Notes under the pieces: generated by a model
What the model was told of the DNA's origin: nothing
Databases searched by the model: none
Seen by the model: only the letters and a program-made list of their open reading frames with translations
Source of the DNA: Paenibacillus oleatilyticus
GTDB lineage: Bacteria > Bacillota > Bacilli > Paenibacillales > NBRC-103111
Reading direction: 5' to 3'
Assembly (NCBI RefSeq): GCF_018998565.1
Contig: NZ_JAHNZO010000015.1
Coordinates: 62,001 to 126,000 of the forward strand
Length of the DNA: 64,000 nucleotides
Shown: one piece after another, positions 1 to 8,083 of the stretch
How positions within the stretch are numbered: the first letter of the stretch is position 1
Layout: each line of letters begins with the position of its first letter
Position numbers and translations under genes: made by a program

Positions 1-801
1 GTACGTCTGCAGGCAGCCCCGCTTGCCGCATTCGCATAAATTGCCGTTCGGATCGAGCGTCGTATGTCCGAGCTCTCCGGCGCTGTTGGAGCCGCCGCGA
101 AAAATCTCCCCGTCAATGATCAGCGAGGAGCCGACGCCGGTGCCAAGCTCGATCAACGCCGTCTTCTTCGAGCCCCGCGCGGAGCCGCACAAGTACTCGG
201 CCAATATTTTGACCTTCAGGTCGTTGTCGATCACCGTATCGATCCCCGTCCGCTCCTTAATATGGGCGGCGAGCGGCACGTTCCTCCAGCCCAGCGTCGA
301 CGAATACTGAACGACACCCCGCTCGTGGTCGATAACGCCGGGCACACCGATGCCGATGCCGATCAGCTTCGAGCGGTCCAGCCCCTGCTCCTTCACCAGC
401 CGGTTGATCGTATCGGCAATGAGATCGATCGTGCGGCCAGCTTCCGTTTCGATCGCGGTATGCCCGACCGGAAGCTCGTACAGCAGCTTGCCGCTGAACT
501 CCATCACGCCGAAGCGTACGATCTTCTTACCAATATCGACACCGATCGAAAAGACGGCCTGCGGATCGATATCAAGCATTATCGCCTTGCGCCCGACGCC
601 GCCGGACGAAAGCTCCGTTTCCCGCACCAGCCCCTGCTCGCACAGCTCGCCGACAATGCGCCCGACGGAGGTCGGACTGAGCTTGGTGATCTTCGTGATT
701 TCCGCCCGCGAAATGGGCCGTTTTTCCTTAATAATATCAAGAATCATCTGCTTGTTATGCTGCCGGATGACGTCTTGATCGTGCTTCACAATTTTTTTCA
801 T
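1..801 (-). CDS. ROK-family transcriptional repressor (NagC/XylR type), 3' end beyond window
   Basis: The first 267 codons read continuously from an ATG at 801 to the window edge. The N-terminus (about residues 10-60) is a winged helix of the kind found in ROK repressors, beginning MKKIVKHDQDVIRQHNKQMI. A sugar-kinase-like ROK domain follows, with a phosphate-binding DIGKK segment, a GIGVPGVIDH motif and a GTGVGSSLI glycine-rich motif. Near the edge lies the ROK zinc signature, GELGHTTLD then CECGKRGC. ROK repressors bind a sugar or sugar phosphate and release DNA. The controlled operon is not visible, and upstream to 1086 there is no divergent gene. Family assignment is firm; the ligand is unknown. 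Confidence 0.93.
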   Translation of the reverse strand, partial: MKKIVKHDQDVIRQHNKQMILDIIKEKRPISRAEITKITKLSPTSVGRIVGELCEQGLVRETELSSGGVGRKAIMLDIDPQAVFSIGVDIGKKIVRFGVMEFSGKLLYELPVGHTAIETEAGRTIDLIADTINRLVKEQGLDRSKLIGIGIGVPGVIDHERGVVQYSSTLGWRNVPLAAHIKERTGIDTVIDNDLKVKILAEYLCGSARGSKKTALIELGTGVGSSLIIDGEIFRGGSNSAGELGHTTLDPNGNLCECGKRGCLQTY

Positions 802-1086
802 ACGCCAAAACCTCTTTATTCCACCCATGTTAATTAGAGTCTTAACAAGCTCAACTACCAAGTCATTGCAAGACATAAAAATGTGGACCGCCAAACTGAA
901 AGCGGTTAAAATTCATTGGACCTCTATAATTAATCCATTGGTGTTAATAATTGAATCATAGCATGGATTTTTCATTTGTCAATATTTGTTTGTAAATCAT
1001 GGAAGATGTAAAAAAGCCCCAGCCCTAAGCGATGATGAAACGATGCCCAAGACCGGGACCTCTTGTTTTATCTCGTATGATGCCGA
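802..1086. other. Intergenic region, promoter side of the ROK gene
   Basis: About 285 bases without a credible gene. The part next to the ROK start is AT-rich and presumably holds its promoter. I see no clear terminator hairpin for the sigma-factor gene that ends at 1087 and no named operator. Confidence 0.5.
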
Positions 1087-1587
1087 TCATGCGGGTAGCG
1101 GACACGATCCTTGAAGCAGCTTCAACCGGGCTTGGTGAAGCCGGCTCCTCACTTCGCTCTCGTCGACGTTCAAGAGCGAGGCGATCTGCGGGATCGTGAG
1201 CTGCTGGCAATACCTAAACGCCATGACGATACGGTACGGCAGCTCCAGCGTCATAACGGACCGCAGCAAATCGCTATGCTCCGGAAGAGCGCGGTCGGCG
1301 TCGGTCAACGTCTCCTGCCGCAGCCCCTTCCCGGCGGCGTCCAAGACGGAGCAGGCAATCCTGTCGTCCAGCCAGGCGTGGAACGGGCGAATGTCCTTCC
1401 GCTTCAGCGTCCGGTACGTCTCGACGAATACGCGCTGCACCGCTTCCTCGGCCAACGGCTGCGAGCCCAGAATCGCCAGCGCCGTGCTGAAGGCCCGTTG
1501 CTCGTACGGACGAACCAGCTCCCGGAACGCCTTCGTATCTCCTGCTCTAACCTTTTTCATTAAGCTTAATTCATCCGTACGATCCAT
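1087..1587 (-). CDS. ECF-type RNA polymerase sigma factor without an adjacent anti-sigma gene
   Basis: A 166-residue sigma-70 family protein. Region 2 covers roughly residues 10-80 (FRELVRPYEQRAFSTAL, LAEEAVQRVFVETYR). Region 4 is C-terminal (LPYRIVMAFRYCQQLTIPQI, then a VDESEVRSRLHQARLKL helix-turn-helix). I chose the ATG at 1587 because AAAGGAGG lies six bases before it; a longer frame from 1605 lacks such a site. ECF factors normally pair with a membrane anti-sigma gene, but none is adjacent: downstream is intergenic and upstream is a racemase. The upstream element at 1606-1645 matches that of the second sigma gene (6659-7195), suggesting shared control. Likely role: cell-envelope stress signalling. 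Confidence 0.85.
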   Translation of the reverse strand: MDRTDELSLMKKVRAGDTKAFRELVRPYEQRAFSTALAILGSQPLAEEAVQRVFVETYRTLKRKDIRPFHAWLDDRIACSVLDAAGKGLRQETLTDADRALPEHSDLLRSVMTLELPYRIVMAFRYCQQLTIPQIASLLNVDESEVRSRLHQARLKLLQGSCPLPA

Positions 1588-1605
1588 GGTGTGCCTCCTT
1601 TTCAT

Positions 1606-1645
1606 TGCCTTCTCATATCATTAGACAATGAACGGAGGCATTTGG
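1606..1645 (-). promoter_or_regulatory. Putative ECF promoter element, copy 1
   Basis: On the minus strand CCAAATGC is followed by 11 bases, then GTCTAAT, two bases, and TATGAGAAGGCAA. The same order and spacing occur at 7215-7252 before the other ECF sigma gene. The GTCTA block resembles ECF -10 elements (CGTC/GTC type). Assignment as a promoter is inference from position and conservation. Confidence 0.6.
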
Positions 1646-1673
1646 TCTTAAAACGACAAAATTTTTTTGGAAA

Positions 1674-1718
1674 TAAAAAAATCAATCCGGATCCCCGATA
1701 AGGGAACCGGACCGATTG
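1674..1718 (-). terminator. Intrinsic terminator of the racemase gene
   Basis: Imperfect hairpin: arms at 1680-1695 and 1702-1717, followed on the minus strand by a run of seven T residues. It starts two bases after the stop codon at 1720. Confidence 0.75.
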
Positions 1719-1719
1719 G

Positions 1720-2433
1720 CTACGGCGTTACGGCTAAGTCTTCACTTAAAGCAAAGTCGACGGCACATTCCGCATGGATTCTGGTTGTATCGTACAGCGG
1801 GATACGGCAATCCTCCTGCGATACAAGCATCGTGATTTCCGTACATCCCAGAATAATGGCCTCCGCTCCTTGTTGACTGAGATTCTCCATGATCCTTAAG
1901 TAAGACTTCTTGGATGCTTCGTTCACGATTCCAAGACAAAGCTCTTGATAGATGACGTCATGTACAATCTTTCTATCCGCTTCATTGGGCACGATAACTT
2001 CAAGCCCGAACTTTTCCATGAGTCGGCCTTTATAAAAATCTTGCTCCATCGTAAAAGAAGTCCCCAGCAAAGCGACTTTCTTCATGCCATCCTTCACGAT
2101 TTCTTGCGCTGTTGCATCTGCGATATGAAGCAGCGGGACCGAAACCGATTCCGCCACTTCTTGCGCCATCTTGTGCATCGTATTCGTGCATATGACGATG
2201 ACATCGGCTCCGGCCGCTTCCAGTTTGCGTGCCGTATCGATCATGATGTTCGTAGCTTCATCCCATTTCCCTTGATGCTGAAGCGTCTTGATTTCTTGGA
2301 AATTGACGGAATACATGAGACTTTTGGCCGAATGATGCCCGCCCAGCTTTTCTTTTACTCGCTGATTGATGATTTGGTAATAGAGCAGGGACGACTCCCA
2401 GCTCATGCCTCCAATAAGACCTATGGTTTTCAT
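1720..2433 (-). CDS. Aspartate/glutamate racemase family protein
   Basis: A 237-residue protein of the Asp/Glu/hydantoin racemase superfamily. It starts MKTIGLIGGMSWESSLLYY. The two catalytic cysteines sit in the expected places: VICTNTMHK around residue 82 and LGCTEI around residue 195. The enzyme interconverts D and L amino acids, most often aspartate or glutamate, without a cofactor. The ATG at 2433 has GAGGTG nine bases upstream; an earlier GTG at 2445 overlaps that site and is less likely. The gene lies 51 bases downstream of an EamA exporter on the same strand and ends in a terminator, so the two are probably cotranscribed. Exact substrate is not predictable. Confidence 0.88.
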   Translation of the reverse strand: MKTIGLIGGMSWESSLLYYQIINQRVKEKLGGHHSAKSLMYSVNFQEIKTLQHQGKWDEATNIMIDTARKLEAAGADVIVICTNTMHKMAQEVAESVSVPLLHIADATAQEIVKDGMKKVALLGTSFTMEQDFYKGRLMEKFGLEVIVPNEADRKIVHDVIYQELCLGIVNEASKKSYLRIMENLSQQGAEAIILGCTEITMLVSQEDCRIPLYDTTRIHAECAVDFALSEDLAVTP

Positions 2434-2484
2434 CAGATTAAGCACCTCTACCTATGGTTATCGTTTACATGGCTCCTCAACATC

Positions 2485-3411
2485 TTAAAGCTTACTTCGC
2501 CAATGAGCAAGATCGTGCCGTGGATTAATTGCCGTAACCGCTTTTGTCTTGAAGGCCGAGAACAAATAGCATCCGATGATCACCACGCAGCCCCCGATCC
2601 CTTGGATCCACGTCATTTGTTCCCCTAAAAATAAAAACGCCAAAATCACCGTGAATACCGGATTGAAATTCAAAAACATCCCCGCTGTGGTCGCGCCCAG
2701 CTTTTGGACCCCGATATTCCAAAATACGATACAGACTACGGTAGAGATCACGCCTGTATATAAAATCGATTGGATGAACGAACCGTTGATATTGGACACG
2801 GTGAAGTCGGAGAAGTTAAACGGAAGAAGAACGATAAGCCCAAATATCCCGGAGTAAAGCGTACACTTCATGGGTGATGTACTCTTCATGGCCCACCTGC
2901 TGCAAACGGCATAAATTCCCCACACGCACACAGAGCCCATCATCCATAAATCGCCCGTATTAAAATGAAAAGACAGCAGCAGATCGGCATTTCCTTTGGA
3001 AAGAACAAGAATGACGCCAACCAGCGAAAAAAGCATAGAAAGGATTTGCAGCGGGTTGATTCTTTCTTTTAGAAACAAAAAGGAGCAAACGGAAATCGAA
3101 ATCGTATTTAATGCGGAAATTAATCCGACATTCGTCGCCGTTGTCCGTTCCAACGCCATAAATTGAAAAAGATTAAATAGAACGACGCCTGTAATTCCCA
3201 TAAAAACCAACGGAAGAAGGGCAGCCCGCGAAGGGAGTATCGTTTTTTCCTTCCACCAGACGATGGGGAACAGACACAAAATGGCAATGATCCATCGAAT
3301 GGTCGTCAACGTCGTCGGAGAAGCATGACCCACAAGCGATTTTCCGACGACAAAATTTCCTCCCCACAGCAAGCTTGTTAAAAGCAGCAGCAAAACGTAC
3401 CTATTCGGCAT
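2485..3411 (-). CDS. DMT-superfamily exporter (EamA/RhaT type)
   Basis: A 308-residue integral membrane protein with two EamA repeats and about ten transmembrane segments. It opens with VLLLLLTSLLWGGNFVVGKS and its second half carries GIYAVCSRWA and the closing FLFLGEQMTWIQGIGG typical of the family. Members export amino acids or other small metabolites. It is divergent from an Lrp/AsnC regulator at 3655 and upstream of a racemase, so amino-acid export under Lrp-type control is a reasonable inference. The substrate is unproven. Confidence 0.9.
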   Translation of the reverse strand: MPNRYVLLLLLTSLLWGGNFVVGKSLVGHASPTTLTTIRWIIAILCLFPIVWWKEKTILPSRAALLPLVFMGITGVVLFNLFQFMALERTTATNVGLISALNTISISVCSFLFLKERINPLQILSMLFSLVGVILVLSKGNADLLLSFHFNTGDLWMMGSVCVWGIYAVCSRWAMKSTSPMKCTLYSGIFGLIVLLPFNFSDFTVSNINGSFIQSILYTGVISTVVCIVFWNIGVQKLGATTAGMFLNFNPVFTVILAFLFLGEQMTWIQGIGGCVVIIGCYLFSAFKTKAVTAINPRHDLAHWRSKL

Positions 3412-3654
3412 GTCATTAGCTCCTTTACTTTTTCACCGTGACAGCGAAAAACGGAAGCCATTGTGCACAATGACATTTACATTCGAATTCACTAACGATC
3501 ATATCATTTTTATTGATCGGACTGTAGATCATTTTGTAAGATATAAATAATTCAAAATAATATAAGTTAGGAATGTCATTTCGTTGAATTTTATTCGTTT
3601 TCCAAATCGAAACCATCCCGTTTTCCGAATATTGTAAAGGGAGAGAAGAATCGC
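3412..3654. promoter_or_regulatory. Divergent promoter region between exporter and Lrp-type regulator
   Basis: About 240 AT-rich bases between two divergent starts. It contains phased A/T tracts (around 3535-3575), which is typical of Lrp-family target regions. No specific operator could be defined by eye. Confidence 0.5.
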
Positions 3655-4134
3655 ATGGAATCTTTTGTAAGCAAAGTCCTGGACGATGTGGATATTCAAA
3701 TTTTGAATCTGATGCAAAAAGAAGCGCAGTTAAGCAATGCCGAGCTGGCAAGACGGGTGAACTTGTCTCCGCCGGCTACGCATGCGAGGGTGAAACGGTT
3801 GGAAAGCGAAGGGTTTATCGAACGCCAAGTCGCGATCTTAAACCAGGAGAAGCTTGGCTTTGATTTATTATGCTTTGTTTTTATGAGCACGAATATCCAT
3901 CAAGCCGAACAACTGGAAGTGCTGGAGAAGGCATTAAGCTCCATGCCTGAAGTATTGGAATGTCATTGTTTAACGGGGGAGTATGACTATCTTTTAAAGG
4001 TAGCGAACAAAGACCGCAAGGAATTGGAGGGCTTTATCCGAAAGCTGAATAAGCTCGGCATCGCGCGAATTCAAACGAGCCTGGCGTTAAGAGAAATTAA
4101 GTATTCTACCGTTTTGCCTATAGGGGACAAATAA
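3655..4134 (+). CDS. Lrp/AsnC family transcriptional regulator
   Basis: A 159-residue regulator. Residues about 8-60 form the AsnC helix-turn-helix (LDDVDIQILNLMQKEAQ, LSNAELARRVNLSPPATHAR), and residues about 70-150 form the RAM ligand-binding domain (ECHCLTGEYDYLLKV). Length is usual for the family. It is divergent from the EamA exporter and probably controls the exporter/racemase pair in response to an amino acid; autoregulation is common in the family. The ATG is preceded by GGGAGAG. A terminator follows directly. Confidence 0.92.
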   Translation: MESFVSKVLDDVDIQILNLMQKEAQLSNAELARRVNLSPPATHARVKRLESEGFIERQVAILNQEKLGFDLLCFVFMSTNIHQAEQLEVLEKALSSMPEVLECHCLTGEYDYLLKVANKDRKELEGFIRKLNKLGIARIQTSLALREIKYSTVLPIGDK

Positions 4135-4138
4135 TATG

Positions 4139-4193
4139 TCAAAAAGGCTCCGGCTCAAGCCATCATTGCCCGAGACCGGAACCTTCCCTTTTT
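4139..4193. terminator. Bidirectional terminator between convergent genes
   Basis: AAAAAGGCTCCGGCTC pairs imperfectly with GAGACCGGAACCTT about 20 bases on, with A and T runs on opposite sides. It serves both the Lrp gene and the long anti-sigma-like gene on the other strand. Confidence 0.7.
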
Positions 4194-4268
4194 ACATCTT
4201 TAACGCCTCTTCCAGTTGGAACGATTTTCCGTTACCGTATTGCTCGACGGCTTTTTGGGCTGTCCTCT

Positions 4269-6662
4269 TTAATCGCTCTTGCCTTGCTCCGATTCCATTC
4301 GGTATTCCCAAAACTCGCCTTTGGCATTGACCTTCGCTTTGACGGTCGCCGCTCCTTGCTTCGTAAACGTGTACTCGTTCCATTGAACTTTCGCCCGATA
4401 GTCCTCCAGATCGATTCCGAACAGCTTCTTCACCTGCGGACCGACGGTCTCCAGCGCTTTCTCCGCCGTGTAGTACGGGGTCGCGAAGAGCGTCCGGGCT
4501 CTCGCTTCGTCTCTGTGTACATCGTCCTTATAGGTTAGACTGGCCGACGTCACTTGATGGGTTACCGCTCCGATATCCGCAATGAAACGTCTTCCCGGAC
4601 CAGCGAGCTCCCATACATCTTTGAGCGGCGTCTTAACCCGAACCGCACTTGCTATCCGCAGTCCCTTGCCGTTCGACAGCGCTGCATACGCTTGCTCGGC
4701 GGCTGCTTTAATTTGCGCATTCATCTCCTTCGGAAAATAATGGGAGGCTTTCGTTACCTCTCCCGTTACCGCATCGATAACGACTTGCGCACGCTCGCCG
4801 CGAATGATCCATTCGTTCTGATCCTTCGTCTTGAGCCGTTGTCCTTGCTCGAACCACCCGTTCTGTCCGGGGTCCAGCTCCTGCATCGCCTGCTCCGCTT
4901 TATGCCGCAGCGCGTCATCCAGCTTGTCGTACGGATAATTGCGGCGAAGAAGAAACGGCTCGCCTGTTGCTTTATCTACGATGGCCATGCCGGCATCTCC
5001 GCCCTTCAGATGAAGGAACCACCGGTCGCTCAGCTCGGTCACCCCGTACATTTCGATAAGCTCGCCGGGAACCAGCTCGCGCATGGCTTTCTCTGCCTTG
5101 GCTACGATCTCTGGCTTGTTCAAGTCCTCTACGGTCATATCGAATGCCCTGGGGACTTCCGGCAGCGCCGGATCGGACGACGGTTCAAGCGGAATGCTCC
5201 AGCTTACCGGATTGGCCTTCGTATACCGGTTGTAGGTCATCGTCACGCGATCGGGAACGGCAGCGCCGTCCTGGAAGAAAAACAGCGTTCGGTTGCGGTA
5301 ATTGCCCTTCTCGTCCTGCGATAGCAGAGTCACATGTTCCCTGGGAATCATTTCCTGGCCTTGGCCATCTAGCAACGCCCACTTCAAATCAAGCGTATCC
5401 GCGCCAAGCTGCTGGTCGGCTTCAATGACCCAGCCTTGCCCCTGGAACGCTTCACGGCCGTCGGACAAGCGCTCCCGGGCTTCCTCCGTTTTCAAACGCG
5501 CCGTAAAGGCCAGCTTTTTGCCCTCGGTCTCCTTTGTCAGCGGCTGCTTCATGAGTTCCTTCGGGTCAAACGAGACGGAGTAATCCTTAGCCGTCCGCTC
5601 CTCCGTGTACACCGTCGTTATTTCAAGCTTCAAGTCTTTGGCATCGCTGAAAGGCAAGAAAGGATGCCAAAAGCGCATTTTTTCACCGCTGCCCTGCCCG
5701 TTTGCAAATTGACGAAGGGCGTTTTTGCTTCCGATGGCCAGGTCATACAACGGTAAAAAATCCTCCGCTGCAATCACTCGACCTTGCCCGTCCTTAATCT
5801 GGTAGCGGAAGGCAGGATCGGGTTTATACGATCGTTTCCACTCCTGCAATTTATTGACCTGAATAAGCATCTCCGACTTGCTCGGTCCGTGGCGGAGCTG
5901 AAGGAAGTCGAGACTGAATCCGAACGGCGACTCATATCGTTTGTTCAGCGGGATGATCGCGGACGCCGCCTTCGCCTTGGCCAGATCGATCGGCACGTTC
6001 AGATGCCATTTCCCCGACGTCTTTCCGATTAGCGTTACATTGAAATCGACGAAGAGCTTGTTCGGAATATCGGCTAAGGACTTCACTTCTTTCCCGGGCG
6101 CGACTTCATCGAGCGAAATGTAAAGCATCAGGTCGTTCCCGACTTTTTTCCACTGCTGAAGTAGATTTAACTCCTTCCCGTTCTCATCCGTAAACGTATA
6201 TTCGTTCACGTGCGGGTCTTGCTCGGGATCGGTCGGCGTAAAGTTCTCGAACAACAGGTCCGTATCCAGCGGCTTCCCGTCCTTTTCCAGTCCGTACACA
6301 ATCGACAGGCGGAAGACGTCGTTCACCACTTCCTTGACCTTGAGCGTAATGCCCTGATCCGTCACCTCGCGGTTTACCGGCTCGGCGAAGCCTTCGTCCG
6401 CCGCTTTCTTCAAGCCCTCGTCCACTTTGTAAAACGTAAACAACGATTTGACATATGCGGCGAAGGTCGGAGACGTGGCTGCCCCCAAAGCGACAATCAG
6501 ACCGACGCTTGCCGCAGCGATGACCGCCGTCTTGGCCAGCTTGCTTTGCCAAGTGCGAAGTCCAAGCTCCCGCCGGGCCTGCTCGATCCCCAGCCTGCTC
6601 CGCTCGCGCAGCTCCTGGGGAATTTCGATGGATTCGATTTCTTCCCTCACTTTGTTGGTCAT
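4269..6662 (-). CDS. Very long DUF4179-type anti-sigma-like membrane protein with PepSY-like repeats
   Basis: A 797-residue protein that overlaps the stop of the sigma gene by ATGA, so the two are translationally coupled. It has about 45 cytoplasmic residues, a single membrane helix (about 46-66, AVIAAASVGLIVALGAA) and a large outer part. The first 120 outer residues fit DUF4179, a domain commonly encoded beside ECF sigma genes. Beyond residue 500 there are several PepSY/YcdB-like units with a recurring VDKATGEPF / IDAVTGEV turn. DUF4179 proteins are usually far shorter. The C-terminus may be frameshifted: another frame continues in protein-like sequence (ERLKRTAQKAVEQYGNGKSF) to a stop at 4192, just before the terminator. 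Role by context: holds and releases the adjacent sigma factor. Confidence 0.82.
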   Translation of the reverse strand: MTNKVREEIESIEIPQELRERSRLGIEQARRELGLRTWQSKLAKTAVIAAASVGLIVALGAATSPTFAAYVKSLFTFYKVDEGLKKAADEGFAEPVNREVTDQGITLKVKEVVNDVFRLSIVYGLEKDGKPLDTDLLFENFTPTDPEQDPHVNEYTFTDENGKELNLLQQWKKVGNDLMLYISLDEVAPGKEVKSLADIPNKLFVDFNVTLIGKTSGKWHLNVPIDLAKAKAASAIIPLNKRYESPFGFSLDFLQLRHGPSKSEMLIQVNKLQEWKRSYKPDPAFRYQIKDGQGRVIAAEDFLPLYDLAIGSKNALRQFANGQGSGEKMRFWHPFLPFSDAKDLKLEITTVYTEERTAKDYSVSFDPKELMKQPLTKETEGKKLAFTARLKTEEARERLSDGREAFQGQGWVIEADQQLGADTLDLKWALLDGQGQEMIPREHVTLLSQDEKGNYRNRTLFFFQDGAAVPDRVTMTYNRYTKANPVSWSIPLEPSSDPALPEVPRAFDMTVEDLNKPEIVAKAEKAMRELVPGELIEMYGVTELSDRWFLHLKGGDAGMAIVDKATGEPFLLRRNYPYDKLDDALRHKAEQAMQELDPGQNGWFEQGQRLKTKDQNEWIIRGERAQVVIDAVTGEVTKASHYFPKEMNAQIKAAAEQAYAALSNGKGLRIASAVRVKTPLKDVWELAGPGRRFIADIGAVTHQVTSASLTYKDDVHRDEARARTLFATPYYTAEKALETVGPQVKKLFGIDLEDYRAKVQWNEYTFTKQGAATVKAKVNAKGEFWEYRMESEQGKSD

Positions 6663-7195
6663 GAAATCTCACCTCTTGTTAAACGTTGCCGAAGCTTGTT
6701 CAAGCCGCGGTACAAGATTGTCTTGGTCGAGCCAAGCGGCAGATTCATTAGCTCGGCAATCGATTGAATTGTATAATCCTGGTAATATTTCAGCATAATG
6801 ACGCTTTTCTCGTTCGTATCGAGCTTCTCGATCAAATCGTTCAGCGTCACCGAAAGGGCAATCTCCTCGTCGCCGCCGTCGTCCCGGCCCCCGCTCAAGT
6901 GCTCCGTTTCTTCCGATGCAAACGGAATGATCTTGCTCCGCTGCCGCAGTACATTCATGGAACAGTTCATCGCAATTTTGATCAGCCATGTTTTAAAATA
7001 TTGCGGCTCTCTCAAGCTTTGGATCGATTTGAACGAAAGATAGGCGGTCTCTTGCACAACGTCCAGCGCGTCCTCCTTATTGCCGACGTGGACGTACGCC
7101 GTCCGGTAAATCGTCTCTTCGAAGTGCTGGAACAACTGCAAATACGCTTTGTCGTTGCCCTTTTGCGCCTTCTTGACTAGCTTTTCTATATCCAT
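6659..7195 (-). CDS. ECF-type RNA polymerase sigma factor (SigW/YlaC-like)
   Basis: A 178-residue ECF sigma factor. Region 2 (about residues 10-80) includes YLQLFQHFEETIYRTAYVHV and DALDVVQETAYLSFKS. Region 4 (about residues 115-165) includes EKSVIMLKYYQDYTIQSIAE and the LGSTKTILYRGLNKLR recognition helix. I chose the ATG at 7195; an in-frame start at 7282 would run through the upstream element. Its partner is the DUF4179 protein that begins inside its stop codon. The conserved upstream element shared with 1087-1587 suggests that one factor transcribes both sigma genes, typically by autoregulation. Confidence 0.93.
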   Translation of the reverse strand: MDIEKLVKKAQKGNDKAYLQLFQHFEETIYRTAYVHVGNKEDALDVVQETAYLSFKSIQSLREPQYFKTWLIKIAMNCSMNVLRQRSKIIPFASEETEHLSGGRDDGGDEEIALSVTLNDLIEKLDTNEKSVIMLKYYQDYTIQSIAELMNLPLGSTKTILYRGLNKLRQRLTRGEIS

Positions 7196-7214
7196 GCGGT
7201 CACCCCCGGCTCCT

Positions 7215-7254
7215 TGCCTTCTCATACTATTAGACCATCGGCAGATGCATTTGG
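7215..7254 (-). promoter_or_regulatory. Putative ECF promoter element, copy 2
   Basis: Minus-strand CCAAATGC, 11 bases, GTCTAAT, two bases, TATGAGAAGGCAA. All 28 of these named bases are identical to the copy at 1606-1645, while the spacer bases mostly differ, which indicates selection on the element. Confidence 0.65.
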
Positions 7255-7302
7255 CTTTCGATAGGTGAAAAATTTTATGCACTCTGTGCTTTAGACGGTT
7301 CG

Positions 7303-7336
7303 TTGACTTGTCCCATGGGACATGATAGGTTGGTCT
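7303..7336 (+). promoter_or_regulatory. Promoter-like region with a perfect 14-bp palindrome upstream of the Bce-like response regulator
   Basis: TTGACT at 7303-7308 is a good -35 sequence. Directly after it lies the perfect palindrome TGTCCCATGGGACA (7309-7322), filling most of a 17-base spacer before a poor -10 (TAGGTT, 7326-7331). A dyad inside the spacer is the classic place for an operator. The binding protein is unknown. Confidence 0.55.
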
Positions 7337-7375
7337 TACCCAATTTATGGAGAAAAAGGCACCGAAAAGAGGTCG

Positions 7376-8083
7376 ATGAACACGTACACGATTCTGATTG
7401 TCGAAGACGACGCCAAGCTGTCCGGGCTGCTTCGCTCTTACATCACGAAGTACGGCTTCGAAGCCAAGGAAACCGACAACTTCGACGACGTTCTGGCAAG
7501 CTTCCGCTCATCCGGTGCCCATCTGGTGCTGCTCGACGTGAACCTTCCCAAATACGACGGCTACTATTGGTGCCGGCTTATTCGCGCACACTCGCTCTGC
7601 CCTATTCTGTTCATCTCTGCCCGGGAAAGCCAAATGGATCAGGTCATGGCGCTGGACAACGGGGCGGACGACTATATTACGAAGCCTTTTCATTATGAAG
7701 TCGTCATGGCCAAAATCCGCAGTCATTTAAGAAGAGCCTACGGTTCTTATTCCGCGGGACAAGGAGAAAGGACAATCGAGGCACAAGGGCTCGTGTTGTA
7801 CCCGGAGCGATTCGTCGTGATGCGCGGAGAGGCCGCAGCCGAGCTGACACAGAAAGAAGCGGTTTTGCTGGAAGCGCTCATGAACAAAGCGGGACGCGTC
7901 GTCAGTAGAGACCGGCTGCTTGATCTGATGTGGGAGGAGCACCATTTTATCGATGACAATACGTTGAACGTCTACATCACAAGGGTGCGTAAAAAGCTCA
8001 AGGAGTTGGGCGCGGATCAAGCGGTGGAAACGGTCAGAGGGGCGGGATATCGTCTGGGCTCCGCGATCGGAGGCGCGGAATGA
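7376..8083 (+). CDS. OmpR-family response regulator, BceR-like
   Basis: A 235-residue regulator with a receiver domain (residues 1-115; acidic pocket EDD at 10-12, phospho-acceptor Asp54 in VLLDVNLP, Lys103 in ITKPF) and a winged-helix output domain ending in ETVRGAGYRLG. The start at 7376 follows AAGAGG; the open frame to 7322 has no supporting site. It overlaps the kinase gene by ATGA. BceR-type regulators activate ABC transporters that detoxify peptide antibiotics such as bacitracin. Two transporters lie immediately downstream, matching this role. Confidence 0.92.
   Translation: MNTYTILIVEDDAKLSGLLRSYITKYGFEAKETDNFDDVLASFRSSGAHLVLLDVNLPKYDGYYWCRLIRAHSLCPILFISARESQMDQVMALDNGADDYITKPFHYEVVMAKIRSHLRRAYGSYSAGQGERTIEAQGLVLYPERFVVMRGEAAAELTQKEAVLLEALMNKAGRVVSRDRLLDLMWEEHHFIDDNTLNVYITRVRKKLKELGADQAVETVRGAGYRLGSAIGGAE

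Noticed and set aside
1025..1210. A 61-codon minus-strand frame overlapping the first sigma gene
   Set aside because: It overlaps the sigma 3' end in another frame, has basic low-complexity sequence and no ribosome binding site.
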